Below are positions 53,150 through 61,205 of a stretch of 64,000 bases of DNA, piece after piece. The stretch's first letter is position 1. Every line of letters begins with the position of its first letter. The stretch lies in the NCBI RefSeq assembly GCF_040581485.1, contig NC_090134.1, positions 21,351,698-21,415,697 of the forward strand, read 5' to 3'. Source of the DNA: Linepithema humile. Taxonomy: Eukaryota; Arthropoda; Insecta; Hymenoptera; Formicidae. The notes under the pieces are model-generated. The model was not told where the DNA came from. It saw only the letters and a list, made by a program, of their open reading frames with translations, and did not search any database. The position numbers and the translations under genes are program-made.

Positions 53150-53482
53150 TCGAAAAATTTTTTGTTCATTTAGCTCTCCACATAATAAAAACTATAATTA
53201 TAAAATAAAGTACTATTTACACATTCCTTAAGCAATGAAATTAATAATTTTTTATATCTCTTCATTAATAACAAAAAAATATTTTTAAATAAAAAAAACA
53301 CTAAATGAGTAAATTTTTAAGAACGACAATTAGCAGAACGTCGAATAAAAAATTGCAGTTTGTTCATATATCTCTCAACAAAAGAAAAAAAAAAATTAAA
53401 ATTAACCACACTTACATACTCTTTTAATAATGCAAGTAAGAATTTTGTGTATCCCTTCATTAATGAAAAGCAGTATCTTTAA
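53150..53482. repeat. Degenerate tandem duplication, about 190-bp period
   Basis: Two AT-rich segments, 53150-53287 and 53341-53482, share an ordered series of blocks. These are 'tcgaa.aaaa', 'tttgttcat..a.ctctc.aca', a central A-rich part, and 'tat..cttcattaat.a' followed by 'a.tat.tttaa'. The copies are clearly diverged. They contain no credible reading frame. An ancient tandem duplication or two copies of a repeat family would explain them. Confidence 0.5.
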
Positions 53483-54541
53483 GTGACAAGGGAGAGGATG
53501 ATTAATTGTTTAAGAGCATATAATTGTATACTCTGCTCATTAAGTTTTTGTTACGAGTATGAGCTAATAGACAAACGTTGAGAAGCATCTCGGTGAATGA
53601 GATTCGGGAGAGTTCGGGATTTCACCGACGTAGCGAGTGCCAGGAAGCGTAGGTGCAGGTAGCTTATAGGTTTAGATGCACGGGATACAGAGCCACGATG
53701 GTCGAGAGCAAGATAGAGAGAGGTCGCGGAACGAGGAGCGAGACAGAAGGAAGAGAGGGGCTCGCCGGCGTGTGGCGTCGAGTCTGCACTGTCGTCCTGC
53801 AATAACCGTTCGCTCTTTGTCCGCTCAGCTGCCTCCTGCTCACAGTGGTTGTCAACCGGACACGAGTAGTACGATCATTGCCTACTCGTCGTCACTCGGT
53901 ATCGTGTAAAGACTCGTTTACGTCTCATTACCCTCGAGCGATGTTGCACAATATTGCGTACGAATTGTTACGAACGAAGAAAGATGTTCATTATTCTCGA
54001 CGAAATTGGCCGGTCGGATAACATTGGATTAAAACATTCCTAACGAAGACTAATGATAGCTTATAATATTGAATCAATTAAGCTGATTCGTTTACTAATT
54101 AGAGAATAATTAAGTGGTCATATCTGATCAGTTAAAGCTAATTGATAATCGTTTATCTCTTGTATAAGAAACTGTGCGCGCGGTGCTTCATGGAAAAATT
54201 TCAAATACTCATTTAACATATGCTATCTGCTTGTAGCTAGTAATTAATCTTCTTGTATATATGTTATTCGTTATTTAATCGCGCGCTATAATCGTTTTTT
54301 ATATTCTCCGTGTCCTTCGCGTAATTACAATGTTGTATAAATGTTCTCAATTTGCTCATGCAACGAGGAAGTTAATAATCGATTAATCTGATTTTTTACT
54401 TTTGCATTACGCGGATATTTCATACGAATTTCATATTTAAAATCCATATTTATAAGTATTAATACTTTATAAGCACGATCAGATTCTAAAATTTTTGTTG
54501 CATGTTGTAATAGAATGTTATTTCATTTATTATGTACTTAC

Positions 54542-54600
54542 ATTGCAATGGCGATCAGAACTTCGAAGTATATGGAGATCTCAGTAATGCGGGTACTCAC
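54542..54600 (-). other. Cryptic RS-exon 2 (59 nt)
   Basis: This 59-nt minus-strand segment runs from ratchet point 2 to a strong donor, GTAAGTACATA (54541 down to 54531). It is the positional counterpart of the 72-nt segment at 5586-5657. Both begin with a GTRAGT donor-in-exon and both end in a GCCAT...GCAA..T sequence right against a GTAAGT donor. Its length is not a multiple of three, so inclusion would shift a reading frame. One frame is open (starting Val-Ser); the second meets TGA inside GTGAGT and the third meets TGA after five codons. That fits a cryptic exon that is normally spliced out rather than a coding exon. Confidence 0.45.
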
Positions 54601-54617
54601 CTGAAACAAAAATATAA
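54595..54617 (-). other. Recursive splice site (ratchet point) 2
   Basis: On the minus strand TTATATTTTTGTTTCAG (54617 down to 54601) is followed directly by GTGAGT (54600 down to 54595). This is a second juxtaposed 3'/5' splice site in the same orientation as the one at 5657/5658. The pyrimidine tract is T-rich and interrupted by a few purines, as is common in AT-rich insect introns. The branch point is less clear than at site 1. A strong donor lies 59 nt downstream, as expected for RS-exon-dependent recursion. For a minus-strand gene this would be the upstream of the two ratchet points. Use in vivo is inferred from the architecture alone. Confidence 0.6.
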
Positions 54618-55679
54618 TAAAAACATAAATATGGTGTCTTTTTGAGATATTACTTATTAAATACTTGATATTCATAATATTATCTCACGCTCTCATAATA
54701 TTATATATTTTTTAAATAACTCTAATTAATTAAAATTTTTTCTTGCAGTGTTTTTCAATTTATTTCACATTTACGTAACATCAGTGAGAAAATGAGTGAA
54801 AAAACAAAAGATGAACGCAATAAACTTTTATAATGATAATATCAGACAAAAAAAAAAGAATGATTTCCGCTATAATATACACAATTAATAATGCCTTACA
54901 CTTCTAATTTAAGACTTCGAACCGTGCGCATTGTGTCTAGATACGCGTGCATTGTGTTTAGATATGTATTTATACATCTTGATACAAGGCTATTTATATA
55001 TTTCATAGTTTGATATCTTTAAGTGTTTATCATCTGTGAAAGATTAAATATAAAGTTAAAATATTAATAATAATTAATATGTCCTAAGTAAATTTGTACA
55101 TTATCATAGTCTTTTACTCGTTTTCTAATTTTAATATTATCATGTGATAAGATAAATATAAAATAATGAAAAGACGGAACAAAAAGATAAGAAATTACAT
55201 AAAAAACCGAAAGAAAAAAATACAGAAATTAACTGTACTTTTAAATAGACTTAAATGATTTAAAAAGTTCACTAAAAATATCTTTTCTAATTTAATCAGG
55301 CAAGAAGACATTAAAACGAACGTCACGATATTCAAGAGGTAGGGAATAAATCGTGGAATCGTAAAGAGAGAGAAAAAAAACAATAAGAGCGCGAGGAAAG
55401 TCCGTAGGTGTATAGGGTGGTCAATATCGAGCGACCTATCCTGACATAGCATCCCTTCGCACTCCCCGCTTTACGAGTCTTCTCCTGTTCCCCTTTTCCG
55501 CCCCTCTCCGCCCGCTTTCCACCTCGCGACTACCCACGATCACCAATATCCTTTATCACGATCTGCCACTTACGTGACTAAGTAGCGTGAATTTGTTTTG
55601 ATAGCAGACCGCTGCGCGTTTATCGTACATGTCATAGTATTTCGCACGATGGCTATGTGTGAAGTCGGTAATTATTCAA

Positions 55680-55732
55680 CAATCCATTAATTATTCCATT
55701 AATATCCATTAATATTAATATCCATTAATAGT
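55680..55732. repeat. ATCCATTAAT-type short repeats
   Basis: The motif (A/T)TCCATTAAT recurs four times within about 50 nt, separated by short TAAT-rich spacers. The repeated TAAT cores are homeodomain-like, but simple slippage is a sufficient explanation. Confidence 0.7.
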
Positions 55733-56163
55733 CAAATTTGCAATACCTTTTCTATTTCATGCAATACCTATATGCACTAATTAGAAAAGTCTTGATAAAG
55801 TATAAAATCCCTATTGTCGATATATGTATGCGCAATTGACACGTGCACATTATATTTATATTATACGCAATTGCGATAGATATTCGCAATTTGAAACTCC
55901 ATTTTCGTAAAATAGCTATAGCTACGCACATTGAGCGATTAAGCGCGATTTATCTGAATATTTATCCCCGTTATTGTGCACTGCTTTAAATTGATTGGAA
56001 AAATGGAAATACTAAAGGGAATAAAGAGAGCACAAGAGGCATTGTGGCGCTTATCCCCTTTGGTATTTTCACCCTTCGATTTTCTCTTGAAACAACACAA
56101 CACACACAGAGTCGATCTGTATAATTTGACATTTTAAAGTCGCTGTATTTGCAATAAGTAAAA

Positions 56164-56199
56164 TTATCAAAAATTTTATCAAAAATCTTATCAAAAATT
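56164..56199. repeat. 3 x 12-bp tandem repeat
   Basis: Three copies of TTATCAAAAATT (the middle one ending in C) lie head to tail. This is a short AT-rich minisatellite with no further function visible. Confidence 0.85.
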
Positions 56200-57705
56200 G
56201 AAATCCGTATGACATCATTAATATAAGTTCAATTTTCTACGTTGTGAAGATGTGGTGAAGATGGAATTACATCTCGAAAATCGAAATTTGCCTAAAAATC
56301 ACGCCACTTTGAATCGTTTCCTACTATCGATACGTCGCCACACTGCGGAGAGGGAGGAGCTGGCATCGATCTAGCGACGTTGTGCAAAGAAACCGCGAAT
56401 TCGGATGTCTATCTCAGCGGATAGACCGCGCCGAAGTCAATTTGATGCCGGAGTTACGCACGCTTGGAGAACGAAATTAAACAAGCAAATCTAATTTCCC
56501 CTCGGTGACACGAGCGCGTCGTAGGATCGCAAGCTCTCCCTATTTCGCGAGCAGTTCTCCGCATTCAATCAGCGTTAGAAAACATCGGAAAAAGCAAACA
56601 AAGAAGTTGGTATTTAGAGATAGAATTTTTTGCAATTATATTATCTCGCATTCCGAGATAAAAACATTTCGAGATGATGAAATATGAAATATTTTTACTT
56701 CTGTCACTAGATACTTTCCTCAGTGCATCGCGATTATGTAATGAAGCATTATAATCTGACACAAAGCGCAAACGGCGATTGATCGATAGTCGTTATCGAT
56801 GATTAAACCCTTAATCTGCATAGTATATTATTTTGTTACATCCCGCTTGGAATCAATATCATGGTCGATTATGCACATCATCGGTAAAGCGTATGCGGCT
56901 GTGTTCAATATCCAAGTAACAAGCTCCACAATTACAGATATAGTCAATCGTTTATTTAGTAGTCATTTAACAAGCAGTGAACAAAGTTCTCATTATTAAT
57001 CGTTACGTGAGCAAGATTATAGTAGAATCGGATCGCAACAGTACACGTGTAGCGTCACAGATCGACCTTTGCTACAAATTGGAAAATTACAAGACGAAAG
57101 TGACGTAATTGTTTTCTATTAATAAATACGCCCTTTTTTCTAAATTAAACGGAAGAGCAAGCTTATAACGCGCGAGGTACGATACCCGGCGTGAAAAATA
57201 TATGTCACTCGGTGTGTCTCGTCTGTCAAACGTTTCTAATGACTAAGATTATTTCGTTCACGCTGCTTCCGTCTCAATATGACACGAATGAACGTGCGAT
57301 GAGTACGATCTAGCGCGCGTATAGCTAGGCTGCTAAAGTAGGATGCCCTCGAGCGGTTTATTTAACGATTTATTACATGTGCGCGATACTGTGCGAATAT
57401 TACGTAACACGATAAAATCACAAAAATACACGAGGACGAGTTATCGCGTTACTCGTTTCGATTTTTCTATCCGTGCTCGACAAAAGTTTGAAACAAAACA
57501 CTTTATCCGATTAATTAAAATTTTTTGCCATTTTGTGCGCACATTGAAGCAAGCCGAAAATATATAACTAACAATTAATGTTTCGTCTGTGGCATGAAGC
57601 CGGAAGTTGGCAGCTGAAAGCTGACAAAGATAAAGATTCGTACATCGATATTTTTTTAAGGTTGTTCCAACTTTTTGCCAGATTTCACCTCTCACAAAGC
57701 AACCT

Positions 57706-58174
57706 CGCAAACGCGAAAATTCTGATTTTGATGAAACTTTACAAACCTACATATATATAGGGGAAAAGGAAGGGTAAATAGATGAATTTAGAAATTTTCA
57801 GTTGCAGCCCAAAAACGATTCCAAGGGATGAAACCACCCCTCATATATGGAGCGACTCTTTGCTTTTCGAAAATTATTCGAGATATTAAAAAATGTTTCG
57901 TACAAAAGTTTTATGATAAGAACAACCTCTATTTAACCACATTAATAAAATTTTGAAAAAACTTTTCAAAAATTATTTCTTCTTACCATGAAACATTTTT
58001 TGACATCTCGAATAATTTTCGAGATACATCGAGAAAAGCAAACAGCCGCTCTACACATGAGGGGGTGGTTTCACTCCTTAGAATGGTTTTTGGGCCGCGA
58101 CTGAAAATTTCTAAATTCATCTATTTACCTCCCCTACATGTGTGCAAAGTTTCATTAAAATCAGAATTGTTGCG
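57706..58174. mobile_element. Long inverted-repeat (foldback) element
   Basis: A left arm at 57706-57900 is repeated in reverse complement at 57990-58174, with an AT-rich loop of about 90 nt. Matching blocks in order are 'attctgatttt.atgaaactt', the 'ctatttacc' / 'ggtaaatag' block, 'gaatttagaaattttcag', the 'gggtggtttcat' block, and 'aaaattattcgagat' next to 'aaaaaatgtttc'. The arms differ at scattered positions and by small indels, so the element is not recent. No coding frame and no clear target duplication are seen. Its right end abuts another inverted-repeat element at 58178. Confidence 0.7.
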
Positions 58175-58177
58175 TTG

Positions 58178-58324
58178 TCAGTTACTTAAAATAAATATTA
58201 ATAACTATTATTCTATCTATTGATAAAGTTTATCTACGAGTTAAATTGTTATTACCAAGAGGTAATTTTACTCGGTATTCCAACCATCGAGTAGGGATCA
58301 CTCATATTTATTTTAAGTGACTGA
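58178..58324. mobile_element. Short MITE with 22-bp terminal inverted repeats
   Basis: The 147-bp element begins TCAGTTACTTAAAATAAATA and ends with the reverse complement of TCAGTCACTTAAAATAAATA. One mismatch occurs in about 21 bp. The interior is non-coding. It starts 3 bp after the end of the neighbouring foldback element, so one may have inserted at the border of the other, or both may be parts of one composite element. No superfamily can be assigned from the ends alone. Confidence 0.6.
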
Positions 58325-58616
58325 AAGGTGGAATCTACCAAGAAGTTGCAACACCCGGCCTTAAAACAGATAGTTACAGATTATTTTTTCTACTTTTGAG
58401 CCCCCGATTTATGGCTTCTTGTCCACTGTAATGAAAATATACTAATACTTGGTTTATGTACATACGTCGTTGGTATGTTCTTCCCAGTCTGTATCAGAAT
58501 ACTCGGAGAGCCAATACAACCCTCCTCTCTACCATCCCTAGCACGGTGCCAACAGCCTCGGGCTCTCTACTCTATTCTAGAGTTACATCGTGCATATAGA
58601 TGCGCTGCTATCATTG

Positions 58617-58651
<35 letters not shown>

Positions 58652-60810
58652 AGATACCTGTCTGGCCGTGTTAGGGACACTTGGCGACCCGAGCTCGATA
58701 CACTACGAACCCTCGAGAATGCCTAACGATACGATAACCGTTTAACCCTTTAACCGCCAGTGCATTGGGAAAGTGTCTACTAATGCATGCGCTTCGAAGG
58801 CTTTTACGGGTTGTTGATTAAACAACATTCGAGAGGTAACATCGTTTGACAAACTGCAAAATGGTCAAATGTGTCACTATTAAGCGGTAAAAGCGCGCGA
58901 TACGAACCGATATTTTTATTCATCAGATACATTGCAAATATAACATGTTAAATCTCGTTGATCTCGTAGACAAATTATTTTAAGCAATCGCTACATTATT
59001 ACAGTTTGATATGACGTCGAGTGATCGCGTATAAATAGAAACTGTCAGCTTTTGTATGACATACGGCGATATGCAGCGACACATCATACGCAATGCTGTA
59101 ATCGATAAACGAGTTTCTTCATAATTAAATAGAGATGGTTTTACATAAGAAATCTGTTTTTTATCGTCTTAACAAGATGCCGCACTTATCTGTGTTCGTA
59201 CAATTTATTCTTTTCATTGTTTTGACAGCGTCAGATTTTGTAATTTTGTACAAGAGTTGCCCTCAACAGTTAATTAAATTAGTTGCAATATTTATTAATG
59301 CAAATTGTGTATATCTCCCGAAAACAAAACAAATATTCATCTATTGATCCACCTAACCGTTTTTGAGAGTCAGAAAGAAATCAATAGCAGCACGATTTGA
59401 GGACCACTGCCAAGCCAGCAGCCCCCGTACTATGAAACCTTGTTTTCTTTCTTCTATCATCCCCTCGTTAGCTACCTTATCCATCGGTAGGATGCTACGA
59501 AGGTACGTCGGTACGGTATTCGCTACCATGTGAACCATAACTATACGATGCCGCGCAACCCTACCCCAAGCGTAAAACATTGCCGCAGACACCATATGGT
59601 TATGAGCGCGGCTTTTGTATGGTGGTTTAACCTCGTTTCGCCAACTTTAAGACCGCCTATCGCGGGAGACAACGTCGCGAGCCGGGAACGTAAAAACCAA
59701 AAACTAGGTCAACGGTAATTTCATGTTGTGATACATATAGTGTAGATATCAGCAGTAGACCTTTAGTGGTAAACTCAATTCTACGCGTATCGCAACGCGA
59801 AAATTATCGGTATTACACAATCGCATTACATAATGTAGAAAATATATTTCTCATATATATGTCTCAAGATACAGATTCTGTTAAGACAACAAAATGCGTT
59901 TTAGCTTGGATAAAGTTTATCGCTAAGCGGCGCAAGTAAAATCCTAACGAACAGTCTTCAGTATTCGACGACCCATATTTCATTCAGCACTTTTATCACA
60001 GATCTCGCAAGACAATCGAGCAGACTTATGCAATCGGTGAGTGGATCGTGCGATACATACTATGCAACACGAGGAAAAGTTGACGAAAGTGTTCGGAGTG
60101 CAAGCATAAAGAACATAAGAAAAATAGAATTTAATCAAATTCGCCTAATCAAAAATTTTAATCTGAATTCTACGAAGAGAGATTGGAAATAGATAGATGA
60201 TATATTGCACCGACCAAAAAAAAAGGAGATCGCGCGTTTGCAATTAAGGATGGATAACGCGCTCGAGATAAGCTCAATCCAGGGGATCGAATGGAAATTC
60301 TGACAATCTCGTTAACGCAATATAACGCGCGGAGTCGAACCCGACTCGCATCTAATAATATCCAGCGTAGCAAAAACGAACATTGACTTACAAAAAAGAA
60401 AGACGAACTACCATGTTACCGTGTCGAAGAGTGGAACATGCGGATAATGGGAAATATACGCCGCATATTCAAGTCAACGAAAGTTTTTGACGTCAAACAG
60501 AAAATAAAAAAAAAAAAAAAGATTATAATAATAATGTAATTATAACAATTTTTTAATTAAGTATTGACCATGGTCGTTATCGTCCTCATTATTATTATTA
60601 AATTATAATTAGATCTTTGTTTATATTAATTATTTTTACATTATTCAGCAGAGTGAAAGACGCAGGGTCTCTGTATCATTTGCTGCCATTTGAGGAGACT
60701 TGTTCAAAAAAAAAAAAAAGGTATGTTCATCTATTCTTGTCATTTAGAACCTGTCTGAAAGTGACTTAGAACGGTACCTATCTTCCACTCCATTCCGTCC
60801 GCGCTATCGC
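58325..60810. other. Unannotated DNA
   Basis: Contains a TC tract (58619-58650) and a TTAA-flanked CCCTTTAACCGCC sequence at 58742. A minus-strand frame of about 100 codons (around 59353-59660) has ordinary amino-acid composition but no recognised domain and no splice support. Confidence 0.35.
58619..58650. repeat. (TC)16 microsatellite
   Basis: An uninterrupted 32-nt TC tract about 300 bp after the MITE at 58178-58324. Confidence 0.95.
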
Positions 60811-60818
60811 TATATAAG
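60811..60818 (+). promoter_or_regulatory. TATA-box candidate (TATATAAG)
   Basis: TATATAAG stands at the upstream edge of a CpG- and GA-rich block (60780-61560). An initiator-like TCAG is about 36 nt downstream ('acactcagctgg'), slightly farther than the usual 28-34 nt. No coding exon follows that I can recognise. If used, it would start a plus-strand transcript opposite to the inferred minus-strand intron. TATATAAG by itself is common in AT-rich DNA. Confidence 0.2.
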
Positions 60819-61017
60819 ACGCAGTTGAAAACCGCTGCAGAACACTCAGCTGGAGCTCTGACACGAGGTACTCGCCGAGGAGAAGAGGGACGAAGAGACG
60901 GCAACAGCGCGGCGCTCGACGGACGAGTGGCACCGCTTCCACGCGCACGCTAAGCGCACGAGCGAGCGTGCGAGCGAGCGAGGGCACATTCGGAGGAAGA
61001 GCAAGGGCAAAGGAGAA

Positions 61018-61205
61018 GGAAAGCGAGCAGAAGAGAAGCAAGCGTGTCGAGAGAGAGAAACACGCGCGCAAGTGTGCATTCGTGTACTCGTGCATTCGAA
61101 GGGGAAAAGAGAGACGGGGCGAGAAGGAAGGGGAGAGAGCCGATCTGTTTGCGAGAAAGGGAGAAAAACAGAAACGGAGAAACGAACGAGAGAGTGCATC
61201 GCATG
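61018..61205 (+). promoter_or_regulatory. GAGA-rich tract in CpG-rich block
   Basis: A purine-rich stretch with many GAGAGA and GAAAGG motifs, 200-400 bp after a TATATAAG sequence. It resembles the long purine-rich leaders or core regulatory regions of insect regulatory genes. The 126-codon frame through it is Lys/Arg/Glu low complexity and is not accepted as coding. Confidence 0.4.

Larger units (their letters stand above)
54618..57705. other. AT-rich DNA upstream of ratchet point 2 on the minus strand
   Basis: Very AT-rich to about 55400, mixed after that. Contains the short repeats at 55680 and 56164. No coding frame with family resemblance. Confidence 0.45.

Noticed and set aside
59353..59660. 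Minus-strand frame of about 100 codons with ordinary composition
   Set aside because: No recognised family, no acceptor or promoter, and an opposite-strand frame overlaps part of it. It is noted only in the regional entry.
60330..60400. tRNA-like B box (GGGTTCGACTCC on the minus strand)
   Set aside because: No A box at the right distance and no matching acceptor stem. A second similar sequence near 62047 also lacks the rest of a tRNA.
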